DNA of 64,000 nucleotides from DASSKA01 sp963839365. Lineage in GTDB: Bacteria > Actinomycetota > Actinomycetes > Propionibacteriales > Nocardioidaceae. The translations under genes and the position numbers were made by a program. Numbering within the stretch: position 1 is the first letter of the stretch; each line of letters starts with the position of its first letter. Shown in pieces: positions 45,334 to 55,468 of this stretch. The stretch covers positions 372,001-436,000 of the forward strand of contig CAWIUT010000001.1 of the NCBI GenBank assembly GCA_963839365.1, in the 5' to 3' direction. The notes below the pieces were generated by a model. That model was given only the letters and a program-made list of their open reading frames with translations, was not told the DNA's origin and made no database searches.

Positions 45334-47125
45334 TCAGCCGACGAAGGTCGGGGACACCAGTCCCGGCCTGACCCCTGACTTGGTCCAGCGCCCGCTCGAC
45401 CCGAGGGAGTACAGCCGCCGCGACGGGGTTCTCGAGGTACAGCGGAGTGCCCGGGGAGGGGGAGGTGACCACGCGGTCCGCGCGTCCGCGGAAGAGCTCC
45501 GCACTCGTGGAGGACGCAACGAAGCCGGACGAGCCGTCCACGCGGCTCAGGTAGACCTGGCTGATCTGTTGCTCCGCCCCCACGAGCACCGCCACCGTCG
45601 TGGGCGAGTACCAGGTGATGTCTCGGATGTTGAACACCTGCCCAGCCGTCACCGGCAGGTCCCGGGCCTGACCGAGGGAGGTGACCCGGCCGGTATGGTC
45701 GCGTCTGACGCGGGCCAGGACCAGGTGCTCCGCGCCGGGGCGGCCATGCCCCGCGACCACGGCGGCCAGCCGGGTGCCGTCGCGGGAGAGCGAGAACGCG
45801 GTGACATCGTTGCCGCTGATTCCTGGGGCCTGCACCTCGCTGGCCTTGCCGTCGCGTACGACGACCAGGACCGCGCCGGCCGACGTCCGGTCCACCAGCC
45901 AGGTCTGGCCGTAGAGGTCCCACGCCGGTCGGAGCAGGTCCGTGCCACCGGTGTACACCGCGGTCGCGGGGGACGAGCCGGCCCGTTGCCCCGGCTGGCT
46001 GGTCCTGGACACCAGAGCCGAGCTGCCGTCCGCGGTGACACCGGCCACCCGGCTGCCGTTGAGGCTCACGCCGATCGAGCGCACCGACGGCGTCCCGGGC
46101 GGGAACACGCCGGGAACCCGCTGCTCCGCCCCGTTCGCGACGCTCTCGACACGGCCGCGGCGCAGCCCGTAGAGCTCGGGCGACGCCCACGAGACGGCGG
46201 GGTCGTAACCGGACCAGGCATCGACGCTGGGCGCCGACCCCTGGCCGGGCACCTCCAGCGGCGATCCGTTCACCAGGACCTTCATGCGGTCGATCCCCGA
46301 CACCTGAGCCAGCGTCCACCCGAGCTCGGCGAACGCGAGCTGTCGCTCATCGGCGGCCACGCCGAGCATGGGGGCGCTGAGAGACACCGTGGCCACTCCC
46401 TTCCCGGAGACCGGGACGGAAAGGTCGTCGAGCCGGGTCCTGGGCGGGATGAAGGTGCGGACGCTTCCGGACAGGCCCTTGCCGGGCCCGTGCAGCAGGT
46501 CCTTGACGAGGAGGGTGGGGGCCTGGTCACCCGCCGGCAGGTACACCGGCTCGGGGACCAGCACCCGCGACGACTGGTCGAAGAAGTACAGGTTGAACTG
46601 CTGGAAACGGGCCTCGAAGTGGGACTGCGGGATGATCAGCACGTTCGGCGGGTGGCTGATCCGCCACTGGCCCTTCGCCTTGACCATCTTGAGATGGAGC
46701 GCCAGCCGTCCTCCGTGGCCCCCCGCCCCGAGCCAGTGTCCACCGGCGTCGAGGCGCGCGGTGTCGGTCAGGCGCACGGTGACCGAGCCGGCGCCCGCGG
46801 CAAGCGTGTAGCTGCCGTAGATCACGGCGCCGTGGCTCGGCGACCAGTTGGCCCTGCTCTCCGAGGTGAGGAACTGCCGTGCCACGGACGTGCTCTGGGG
46901 CGTGGCCTGCATCGCCAGCAGGAAGTTGCCGACGATCTCGACCGGGGTCTCCTTGGGGCGCGGGCCTGCCGGGTTGAAGTCGTAGGGCGCCTCGTCGGTA
47001 CCGGCCACGCTGGGACCCGCCTTCACCGGGCCGGAGACCGGCAGGTTCACGCAGCCACTGACCAGCAGCGTCAGACATGCCAGCAGCACCGTCAGCAGCA
47101 CCGGGTTCAGCCGACGGACGGTCAT
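45334..47125 (-). CDS. lpqB: LpqB lipoprotein, with apparent +1 frameshift near the C-terminus
   Basis: ATG 47125 overlaps the mtrB stop by 4 nt. The lipobox LLVSGC is at residues about 19-24, so it is a membrane-anchored lipoprotein. The GerMN domain (residues about 190-330) and the C-terminal beta-propeller-like part follow. LpqB works with MtrB and MtrA. The frame set at 47125 stays open past the expected end: at codon 570 (near 45415) one extra G in GCGGCGG shifts it. The sister frame continues with CTG-TAC-TCC as LYSLGSSGRWTKSG and ends in SPTFVG-TGA at 45334, which is the expected LpqB end. Corrected length is 596 residues, close to the family's usual size. Whether this is a sequencing error or a real mutation is unknown. 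Confidence 0.9.
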
Positions 47126-48762
47126 GGGGCCCCCGCACGGGTGTCGCGGATGCTCTGGTAGGACCCGGCCACCACTTCGCGGGTGGCGTCCTGCGGCGCG
47201 AGCGCCAGTGGACTGGTGTCGAGCGGCTCCCCGGCCCGCCGCGGCAGCGTGAGCCGGAACTGCGCACCGTTGCCCCGCTCGCCCCAGGCCTGCAGCCAAC
47301 CGCCGTGCAGACGGGCGTCCTCCAGCGAGATGGCCAGCCCGAGACCGGTGCCTCCCGTTGTCCTGGCCCTTGCCGGATCGGCCCGCCAGAACCGGTTGAA
47401 AACCATCGCCGCCTCGCCGGGACCGAGTCCGAGCCCGTGGTCTCGCACGGTGAGCGCGACGGCCCGGCCGTTCGAGGCGACCGACACCTCCACCCCCCGT
47501 TTGTCGGCGTAGTCGATGGCGTTGCTCACCAGGTTTCGCACGATGCGCTCCACACGCCGCGAGTCGACCTCGACCGCGCACGGGTAGCCGGGGTCCTGCA
47601 CCACGACCTCGACCCCCCGCCCCCGAGCCAGTGCCTCCGTCGTCCCGGCCACCCGCCGCGCGACGTCGACCAGGTCGACGTCCTCGAGGTCGAGGATCGC
47701 CGCGCCGGCGTCGAACCGGCTGATCTCCAGCAGGTCGGTGAGCAGCATCTCGAAACGGTCCAGCTCGGCCTGCAGCAGCTCCGCGGCGCGCGCGGTGACC
47801 GGGTCGAAGCTCGTGCGGGCGTCGTGGAGCACGTCGCCGGCCATCCGCACCGTGGTCAGCGGTGTGCGCAGCTCGTGCGAGACGTCGGAGACGAACCGGC
47901 GCTGCACGCGGGAGAGCTCTTCCAGCTGCCTGATCTGCTTCTGCAGGCTGTCGGCCATCTGGTTGAAGGAGCTGCCGAGACGGGCGATGTCGTCCTGGCC
48001 GCGCACGTGCATGCGCTCCTCGAGCCGGCCCGACGCCAGGCGCTCGGCCACGCGCCGCGCCAGCCGGACCGGGGCGACCACCTGACGGGTGACCAGCCAC
48101 GTCACGCCCCCCACCAGGATCAGCAGCAGCGCCCCGGCGGTGAACAGACCCTGCCGGACCAGCGTGAGCGTCTTCTGCTCCTGGGACATCGGGAACAGGT
48201 AGTACAGCGTGTAGGTCCCCCCGTCGGCCGGCAGGGTGAGCTGGGAACCCACGACCACCGCCGGCTGGGGATGATGGCCGGCGCCGGCCTCGTACCGCAG
48301 CCGGGTGAACGTCCACGCGATGTCCTGCCGGCGCTGAACCTCGGTCCGCAGCCGCCGCGGGACGCTGCCCGGATCGACCCCGGCGGTCTTGCGGGTGCCG
48401 CTGCCCGTGGTCGAACCGTTGGTCGAGCCCAGCACCGGCCCGGTGAGCACCGCGTCGTACCCCTGGACCTGGCCGCGGGAGACGATGCTGGTGGCCAGCT
48501 GGGAGAGCTGGGTGCCGGCATCGAAGTCGGTACCGCTGGCGGCCGACAGCCGCTGCTGCGCGTCGATGGTGCTGCGCGAGGCCTCGGCGATCGATGACTC
48601 CACCTTGCTGTTCACCAGGCCGATGGTGATCTGGCGCATGAGCACCCAGCCGACGAGGGTGACCACGGCGGCGCAGAGCAGCATGGTGCTGAGCACGACC
48701 CGGGCCTGGATGGACCGTCGCCACAGCGTTGCCACTCTGCGGACCGGCCCCTGCTCACCCAT
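47122..48762 (-). CDS. mtrB: Two-component sensor histidine kinase MtrB
   Basis: From MGEQGPVRRVATLW at 48762 the product has 546 residues. Membrane helices lie at about 22-42 and 205-225, enclosing a 160-residue extracellular sensor region. A HAMP domain (226-280) then leads to the H-box with His296 (FVSDVSHELRTPLTT), N-box NLVSNAIDYA, and G-boxes GLGLGPGEA and TGGTGLGLAIS. MtrB phosphorylates MtrA to coordinate cell division and envelope genes. It follows mtrA by 8 bp and overlaps lpqB by 4 nt. Confidence 0.96.
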   Translation of the reverse strand: MGEQGPVRRVATLWRRSIQARVVLSTMLLCAAVVTLVGWVLMRQITIGLVNSKVESSIAEASRSTIDAQQRLSAASGTDFDAGTQLSQLATSIVSRGQVQGYDAVLTGPVLGSTNGSTTGSGTRKTAGVDPGSVPRRLRTEVQRRQDIAWTFTRLRYEAGAGHHPQPAVVVGSQLTLPADGGTYTLYYLFPMSQEQKTLTLVRQGLFTAGALLLILVGGVTWLVTRQVVAPVRLARRVAERLASGRLEERMHVRGQDDIARLGSSFNQMADSLQKQIRQLEELSRVQRRFVSDVSHELRTPLTTVRMAGDVLHDARTSFDPVTARAAELLQAELDRFEMLLTDLLEISRFDAGAAILDLEDVDLVDVARRVAGTTEALARGRGVEVVVQDPGYPCAVEVDSRRVERIVRNLVSNAIDYADKRGVEVSVASNGRAVALTVRDHGLGLGPGEAAMVFNRFWRADPARARTTGGTGLGLAISLEDARLHGGWLQAWGERGNGAQFRLTLPRRAGEPLDTSPLALAPQDATREVVAGSYQSIRDTRAGAP

Positions 48763-48770
48763 GTGACCGC

Positions 48771-49468
48771 CTAGGCCGCGCCGGCCTTGTAGCCGACTCC
48801 TCGTACCGTGACCACGATCTTGGGGTTCTCGGGGTCGTCCTCGACCTTGGAGCGCAGCCGTTGGACGTGGACGTTCACGAGCCGGGTGTCGGCGGCGTGG
48901 CGGTAGCCCCACACCTGCTCGAGAAGCACCTCTCGGGTGAACACCTGCCACGGCTTGCGTGCCAGGCACACCAGCAGGTCGAACTCCAGCGGCGTCAAGG
49001 AGATGTTTCTGGTCCCGCGGCTGACCGTGTGGCCGGCCACGTCGATCTCCAGGTCCCCGATGGACAGGGTCTCCGGCTGCGCCTGCTCGAAGCGACGGAC
49101 CCGGGCCCGGATCCGGGCCACCAGCTCCTTGGGCTTGAACGGCTTCACCACGTAGTCATCCGCGCCGGACTCCAGGCCCACGACGACATCCACGGTGTCG
49201 CTTCTCGCCGTGAGCATCACGATCGGAGTGCCTGACTCGGAGCGGATCTCCCGGCACACGTCGATGCCGTCCTTGCCGGGCAGCATCAGGTCGAGCAGCA
49301 CCACATCCGGGTGGTAGTCGCGGAAGTCGTCCAGCGCCTGGTCCCCGGTCGGGCTGACCCTGGAGTCGAACCCCTCGTTGCGCAGCACCAGGGTGAGCAT
49401 CTCCGCGAGGGCCGCGTCGTCGTCGACGACGAGGACCTTCACCCTGCCCGCCTGGTCGGTGCCCGCCA

Positions 49469-49469
<1 letters not shown>
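48771..49469 (-). CDS. mtrA: Two-component response regulator MtrA
   Basis: From ATG 49469 (overlapping the ahcY stop as TGATG) the protein has 232 residues. The receiver has acidic residues Asp16-18, phospho-acceptor Asp60 (VVLLDLMLPG) and Lys109-type VVKPF. The OmpR-type winged helix carries ISLTPLEFDLLVCLA and the recognition segment TRLVNVHVQRLRSKVE. MtrA is the near-universal actinobacterial regulator of division, replication and wall genes. The order ahcY-mtrA-mtrB-lpqB is conserved. Confidence 0.98.
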
Positions 49470-50914
<1,445 letters not shown>

Positions 50915-50948
50915 CCGTATCCTTACCTTCGAGTCTGGTGCGTCCAGC

Positions 50949-51902
50949 CTAACGGGCGGCACCCGTGTCGCCGCGGTCGATGTCCGGCTCGATGTAGATC
51001 AGCCTGGCCGTGGGCTCCGCGGAGCGGATGGCACGCTCAGCCGCGTCGATCCCCTCGGCGACGTCCGCGGCCGTGGCATCGCGCGGCACCCCGGTCTTCG
51101 CCGCCACCAGCAGCTCGTCCGGGCCGAGGTGCAGCGTCCGCAGGTGGATCACCCGTTCCACCCCGGGAGTGGCTTCGAGCGCCTCGCGGATGCGCTTCTC
51201 CACCTCGGGAAGCGCGGCCTCGCCCAGCAGCAGGCTCTTGGTCTCGACGGCGAGCACGACGGCAACGGCCACCAGCAGCAGGCCGATCGCTGCGCTGCCC
51301 GCCATGTCGTAGTAGCCGTTGCCGGTGAGCTTGCTCAGTCCCACTCCGAGCAGCGCGAAGGTCAGGCCGAGCAGCGCGGCGGAGTCCTCGAGCAGCACCA
51401 CCGGCAGCTCCGGAGACTTCGTGCCGCGCACGAACGTGACCCAGGGTGCGTTTCCCCGCTGTGGAGCCGACTCGACGACCGCCGTCCTGAAGGAGGCGCC
51501 CTCGAGGAACAGCGCGCCCCCGAGCACCGCCAGAGGCACCCACCACCACTGGCTCTCCAGCAGCTGGTCCGGGTGGCCGGCGCGCATCTCCTGGAACTTG
51601 TGGTAGGCCTCGTAGAGCGCGAAGAGACCTCCGACGGAGAACAGCACCACCGACACCAGGAAGGCGTAGACGTACCGCTCGCGACCGTACCCGAACGGAT
51701 GCTCCGGACTGGCCGCCCGCCGCGCCCTGCTGCGCCCCACCAGCAGCAGAACCTGGTTGCCCGAGTCGGCGACGGAGTGGATCGCCTCGGCGAGCATGGA
51801 CGAGGCGCCCGTGAGCGCCCAGGCGAGGAACTTCAGCACCGCGATGCCGACGTTGGCCAGTAGGGCCGCGACGACGGCCTTGGCCCCTCCCTCGGCGGAC
51901 AT
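50949..51902 (-). CDS. Cation diffusion facilitator family transporter
   Basis: From MSAEGGAKAVVAAL at 51902 the protein has 317 residues with about five or six membrane helices. Family motifs are LAEAIHSVADSGNQVLLL and VLLEDSAALLGLTFA, which hold the metal-binding His/Asp. A C-terminal cytosolic domain follows. The member type (RARRAASPEHPFGYGRERYVYAF) resembles the FieF/YdfM-like group exporting Zn2+ or Fe2+; the metal is not determined. Confidence 0.9.
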   Translation of the reverse strand: MSAEGGAKAVVAALLANVGIAVLKFLAWALTGASSMLAEAIHSVADSGNQVLLLVGRSRARRAASPEHPFGYGRERYVYAFLVSVVLFSVGGLFALYEAYHKFQEMRAGHPDQLLESQWWWVPLAVLGGALFLEGASFRTAVVESAPQRGNAPWVTFVRGTKSPELPVVLLEDSAALLGLTFALLGVGLSKLTGNGYYDMAGSAAIGLLLVAVAVVLAVETKSLLLGEAALPEVEKRIREALEATPGVERVIHLRTLHLGPDELLVAAKTGVPRDATAADVAEGIDAAERAIRSAEPTARLIYIEPDIDRGDTGAAR

Positions 51903-51918
51903 GCACGAAGGGTAGCGG

Positions 51919-52950
51919 CTACGCCGGGGCGGAGCCGCTGTCCAGGCCGACGCCGAGGTAGGCCGCGGCATAGGTCCCGGTCGCCTGGAGGGAGGCGTAC
52001 CGCGCGACCTCGTTGGGCAGATGGCTCTCGACGGTCTCCACCCGCACCCCGCGGTCGGCGGCCGCGTGCTGCAGCCGACCACGCTGCTCACGCACCGAGG
52101 GCTCGTCGGACCCGTCGTCGAGGATCAGCAGGACGGGACGGGCCGGGCTCTCCCCTTCGGCGAACGGGTCGTCGAACATGTCGTGCACCCGAGCGGCCGA
52201 GATCACCGGCAACAGATGCTCCGCGTCGGCAGCCAACGACGCCCGGCCGGTAGCGCGGCGCAGCGACTCCGACACCCGACGCGCGGCCCGCGCGGCGAGT
52301 ACAGAGCCTCCCCACAGCAGCGGCGTGCTGTCCGCCAGGGCGATCGCGAGCATCTTGGCGGGGTTGACGGCCAGGTCCCGGCGCGGCGCACACGAGATCG
52401 CAACCTCGTCCAGGGCGGTGGCCACGGCTTCGGGGTCGGCTTCCGGGCCTAGATCCACGCGGGCGAGGAACTCCAGCATCACCACCGCCGTCGCGAGGTG
52501 GTCACCGGATGACGGCAGCACGGTGCTGTGCCGGCCGGCTGCATGCTCCTCGACGACCGAGTGCGGTGGACAGGCGACCACCAGCTGACACCCGCGACGC
52601 ACCGCCTCGGCGACCCCGGACGCCGCCTGCAGGTCGCCCCCCGCCGGGGCCAGCACCACGACCAGGTCCAGTGCGCCGGCCCACCCGGGCAGGCCCGGAC
52701 CCGGCCACGCCACGAACGGCACCGGGCACCACGGCTCGAGCACGGCCCGCAGCAGCCGGGAGTCGGGACCAGCCGCCACCACCGCCCGCGGGCGCGGCTC
52801 CCCCTGCGCCGTAGCGACCGCGCGGGCGAGGGCGTCCGCTGCGGCGGCCGCCTCGCGCCGGACCCGCGCTCCCGCCTCCGCGAGCGGACGGAGCACGTGG
52901 TCCATTCCCGCCAGCGCGGCCTCGTCGTCGAGGCGGGACTCGTCGAACAC
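51919..52950 (-). CDS. SIS-domain protein, phosphomannose/phosphoglucose isomerase-like
   Basis: From GTG 52950 (VFDESRLDDEAALAGMD) the protein has 343 residues. It has the architecture of the bifunctional phosphoglucose/phosphomannose isomerase-like proteins next to manB in actinobacteria. The SIS region has VVVLAPAGGDLQAASGVAEAV and CPPHSVVEEH, and a C-terminal PVLLILDDGSDEPSVRE follows. The usual catalytic signature cannot be confirmed by eye, so activity is inferred. Gene order manB-Trm112-SIS is conserved. Confidence 0.82.
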   Translation of the reverse strand: MFDESRLDDEAALAGMDHVLRPLAEAGARVRREAAAAADALARAVATAQGEPRPRAVVAAGPDSRLLRAVLEPWCPVPFVAWPGPGLPGWAGALDLVVVLAPAGGDLQAASGVAEAVRRGCQLVVACPPHSVVEEHAAGRHSTVLPSSGDHLATAVVMLEFLARVDLGPEADPEAVATALDEVAISCAPRRDLAVNPAKMLAIALADSTPLLWGGSVLAARAARRVSESLRRATGRASLAADAEHLLPVISAARVHDMFDDPFAEGESPARPVLLILDDGSDEPSVREQRGRLQHAAADRGVRVETVESHLPNEVARYASLQATGTYAAAYLGVGLDSGSAPA

Positions 52951-52958
52951 GCCGTGCC

Positions 52959-53135
52959 TCAGGAGCGCTCCGGCCGACGGGCCTCGTCGACCAGAAGGAC
53001 CGGGATGTCGTCGCGCACCGGGTACGCCAAGCCGCACCCGGTGCACACCAGCTCCTGCGCCGCCTCGTCCACCGCCAGGTCTCCGTGGCAGTCCGGGCAG
53101 ACGATGATCTCCAGCAGTGCGGGGTCCAGGTTCAT
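52959..53135 (-). CDS. Trm112 family zinc-ribbon protein
   Basis: From MNLDPALLEIIVCPDC at 53135 the product has 58 residues. Two zinc pairs, CPDC (residues 13-16) and CTGC, plus the conserved NLDP and YPVRDDIPVLL segments match Trm112/YcaR. It may serve as a partner for methyltransferases or the SIS/manB enzymes; the role is unknown in bacteria. It is 17 bp after manB. Confidence 0.92.
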   Translation of the reverse strand: MNLDPALLEIIVCPDCHGDLAVDEAAQELVCTGCGLAYPVRDDIPVLLVDEARRPERS

Positions 53136-53152
53136 GACGGCATTGTCCACGA

Positions 53153-54529
53153 TCACGCGCCGCGGATCACGGCGAGCACCTCGTCGCGCACCCGGGACAT
53201 CGTGGCCGGGTCATCGGCCTCCACGTTGAGCCGCAGCAACGGCTCGGTGTTCGACGGCCGGACGTTGAACCACCAGTGCGGAGCGGTGACGGTGAGGCCG
53301 TCGAGGTGGTCGACCTCCGCACTGTCCCGCCCGGCGAAGCGCTCCTCCACCTCGGTGACCGCCTGCGCCTGGTCGTCGACGGTGGAGTTGACCTCTCCGG
53401 ACGCGACGAAGCGTGAGTACTCCTCCAGCAGCGCCGAGAGGGGACGCTCGGTCTCCGCGAGTGCGGCCAGCACGTGCAGGGCGGCGAGCATGCCCGAGTC
53501 GGCCCTCCAGAAGTCCCGGAAGTAGAAGTGGCCCGAGTGCTCTCCGCCGAAGATCGCCCCGGTGTCGGCCATCGTGGCCTTGATGAAGGAGTGACCGACG
53601 CGGGTGCGCACCGGGGTGCCGCCGAGCTCGGTGACGATCTGGGGCACCGCGTGCGAGGTGATCAGGTTGTGGATGACCTTGGCGCCCGGCTCACGGCGCA
53701 GCTCGCGGGCCGCGATCAGGGCGGTGAGCACCGACGGGCTGACTATCTCGCCGCGCTCGTCGACGACGAAGCAACGGTCCGCGTCACCGTCGAAGGCCAG
53801 GCCGATGTCGGCGGACGCGTCCCGCACCTTCGTCTGCAGGGCACGAAGGTTCTCGGGCTCGATCGGGTTGGCCTCGTGGTTCGGAAAGGTGCCATCGAGC
53901 TCGAAGTACAGCGGGAGCACCTCGACGTCCAGGCCGCCGAGCACGGCCGGAGCGGTGTGGCCCGCCATCCCGTTGCCGGCGTCGACGGCCACCCGCAGCC
54001 GACGGCCTCGCACCGGTGTGAGCTCGCGGAGGTAGGCGGCGTAGTCCTCGAGCACGTCGATCTCGTCGATGCGACCAGCCGCGTTCGCGGTGAGGCGTTC
54101 TCCGGAGGCCACCCGGTCGCGGATCTCGCTCAGGCCGGTGTCCAGCCCGACCGGCACTGCGTGCGCCCGGCAGAGCTTGATGCCGTTGTAGTGCGCGGGG
54201 TTGTGGCTCGCGGTGAACATGGCCCCGGGCAGCCCCAGCTTCCCGGAGGCGAAGTACAGCTCGTCGGTGGAGGCGAGCCCGATCAAGTGCACGTCGGCGC
54301 CGGCGGCCGCGGCCCCCTCCGCGAAGGCGCGCGCCATGCCGGGTGACGAGGGACGCATGTCGTGCCCCACCACGATGCCGGCCCCGGTCGCGTCGGCCAC
54401 AGCGACGAAGGCGTTGCCGACGGCGGCCGCCAAGGTCTCGTCGAGCTGGTCGGGCACCACGCCTCGCACGTCGTAGGCCTTGAAGATGGCGGACAAGGTG
54501 CCGGGATCAGGGGTGCTCTCGATGGCCAT
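53153..54529 (-). CDS. manB: Phosphomannomutase/phosphoglucomutase
   Basis: The 458-residue protein has the phosphoserine motif TASHNPAHYNG (Ser108), the metal loop AFDGDADRCF, the sugar loop GGEHSGHFYF and C-terminal RPSNTEPLLRL phosphate-binding loop. It interconverts mannose-6-phosphate and mannose-1-phosphate (and glucose analogues) for GDP-mannose and wall polysaccharides. It follows a DUF3499 gene by 29 bp. Confidence 0.96.
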   Translation of the reverse strand: MAIESTPDPGTLSAIFKAYDVRGVVPDQLDETLAAAVGNAFVAVADATGAGIVVGHDMRPSSPGMARAFAEGAAAAGADVHLIGLASTDELYFASGKLGLPGAMFTASHNPAHYNGIKLCRAHAVPVGLDTGLSEIRDRVASGERLTANAAGRIDEIDVLEDYAAYLRELTPVRGRRLRVAVDAGNGMAGHTAPAVLGGLDVEVLPLYFELDGTFPNHEANPIEPENLRALQTKVRDASADIGLAFDGDADRCFVVDERGEIVSPSVLTALIAARELRREPGAKVIHNLITSHAVPQIVTELGGTPVRTRVGHSFIKATMADTGAIFGGEHSGHFYFRDFWRADSGMLAALHVLAALAETERPLSALLEEYSRFVASGEVNSTVDDQAQAVTEVEERFAGRDSAEVDHLDGLTVTAPHWWFNVRPSNTEPLLRLNVEADDPATMSRVRDEVLAVIRGA

Positions 54530-54558
54530 GGGCCGACCCTACCGTCGAGGACGGTGGG

Positions 54559-54936
54559 TCAGTCCTCCGGTGAACGAAGCACGCGAAGATGCCCACGGCG
54601 GCCGACCTCGCGAGCGCCGTCGGGGGCGCCGAGGCCGGGAGACGCGACCGCGCTCGGCGGCAGCGGCCGCGCCGCCTCGCGCACCGCGTCGGCGAGCGCG
54701 AGCAGATCGTCGCTGGAGGGACCCAGGGCATCAGGGTCAGGCGCCAGCCGCAGCACTTCCCAGCCGCGCGGGGCGCTGAGCCGCTCGCTGTGTGCCTCGC
54801 ACAGGTCGTAGGCGTGGGGCTCCGCGAAGGTCGCGAGCGGACCGAGCACGGCGGTCTGGTCGGAGTACACGTAGGTCAAGGTGGCCACGGCCGTGCGTCC
54901 GCAGGCAGTGCGCGAACAGCGACGGGTCGAACTCAC
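54559..54936 (-). CDS. DUF3499 family protein
   Basis: The 125-residue protein has Cys-rich motifs RRCSRTACGR and DLCEAHSERL that probably bind zinc, and the ATLTYVYSDQTAVLGPLA segment, matching DUF3499, an actinobacterial family of unknown function. The GTG start is 7 nt after a TACCGT -10 hexamer (54944-54949), so it is likely leaderless. It is divergent from the metallopeptidase-like gene by 49 bp and upstream of manB. Confidence 0.92.
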   Translation of the reverse strand: MSSTRRCSRTACGRTAVATLTYVYSDQTAVLGPLATFAEPHAYDLCEAHSERLSAPRGWEVLRLAPDPDALGPSSDDLLALADAVREAARPLPPSAVASPGLGAPDGAREVGRRGHLRVLRSPED

Positions 54937-54943
54937 GAGGCAG

Positions 54944-54949
54944 ACGGTA
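54944..54949 (-). promoter_or_regulatory. -10 element of a leaderless DUF3499 transcript
   Basis: TACCGT on the minus strand, 7 nt before the GTG at 54936, fits TANNNT. The facing gene has its own -10 at 54974-54979, so the 49-bp gap carries two back-to-back leaderless promoters. Confidence 0.4.
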
Positions 54950-54973
54950 CAGCCTCCCGCCCCGGCCGCCGAC

Positions 54974-54979
54974 TAGGCT
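54974..54979 (+). promoter_or_regulatory. -10 element of a leaderless metallopeptidase-like transcript
   Basis: TAGGCT on the plus strand, 6 nt before the GTG at 54986, fits TANNNT and supports that start codon. Confidence 0.4.
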
Positions 54980-54985
54980 CGCGGC

Positions 54986-55468
54986 GTGAGCACCCCCCTG
55001 GGCACCCCGATGAGCATCACGGGTGTGACCCGGGTGCCGCGACTCGACCGCCGCCGGGACCGGCGCGGCCGCGGGATGCGCGGACCGGCCCTGATGCCGG
55101 GACCGCTCGCCCCGCAGGGGGTGCCGGCGGCCCTCAGCAGGGCGGCGGCCTTCGACGCACTGGTGCTCCAGGTGGTCACCGACCTCGAGAACAGGTGGCG
55201 CGACGAGCTCGGGCTCCTGGAGTTCGGCGTGGAGGAGACGCCCCTGGTCCCTGACGAGTGGGAGGCGGCCACCGTGCCGCTTGCTTCCGTGGTCCGCGGG
55301 GCCGGCGCACGACCGACCCGGCTGGTGCTGTTCCGGAAGCCGATCGAGCTGCGCTGCGCGGACCGCAGCGAGCTGTCCGCACTGGTGTTCACTGTCCTGG
55401 TGGAGCAGGTCTCCGAGCTCCTGGGCCGTCCTCCCGAGGAGATCGACCCGCGTTACGGCGAGGAGTAG
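54986..55468 (+). CDS. Metallopeptidase family (Rv3259-like) protein lacking HExxH
   Basis: The 160-residue protein has the family layout: an Arg-rich start, LVLQVVTDLENRWRDELGLLEFGVEE, RLVLFRKPIELRCADRSELSALVF, then VLVEQVSELLGRPPEEIDPRY. In zincin-type relatives the last block carries HExxH; here the position reads LVEQVS, so no metal site is formed. This matches the situation I recall for M. tuberculosis Rv3259. Function unknown. It is convergent with, and overlaps by 16 nt, the DUF5719 gene. Confidence 0.8.
   Translation: MSTPLGTPMSITGVTRVPRLDRRRDRRGRGMRGPALMPGPLAPQGVPAALSRAAAFDALVLQVVTDLENRWRDELGLLEFGVEETPLVPDEWEAATVPLASVVRGAGARPTRLVLFRKPIELRCADRSELSALVFTVLVEQVSELLGRPPEEIDPRYGEE

Noticed and set aside
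50915..50948. SAH riboswitch before ahcY
   Set aside because: The gap to the preceding gene is only 34 bp and lacks the conserved core; too short for this RNA.
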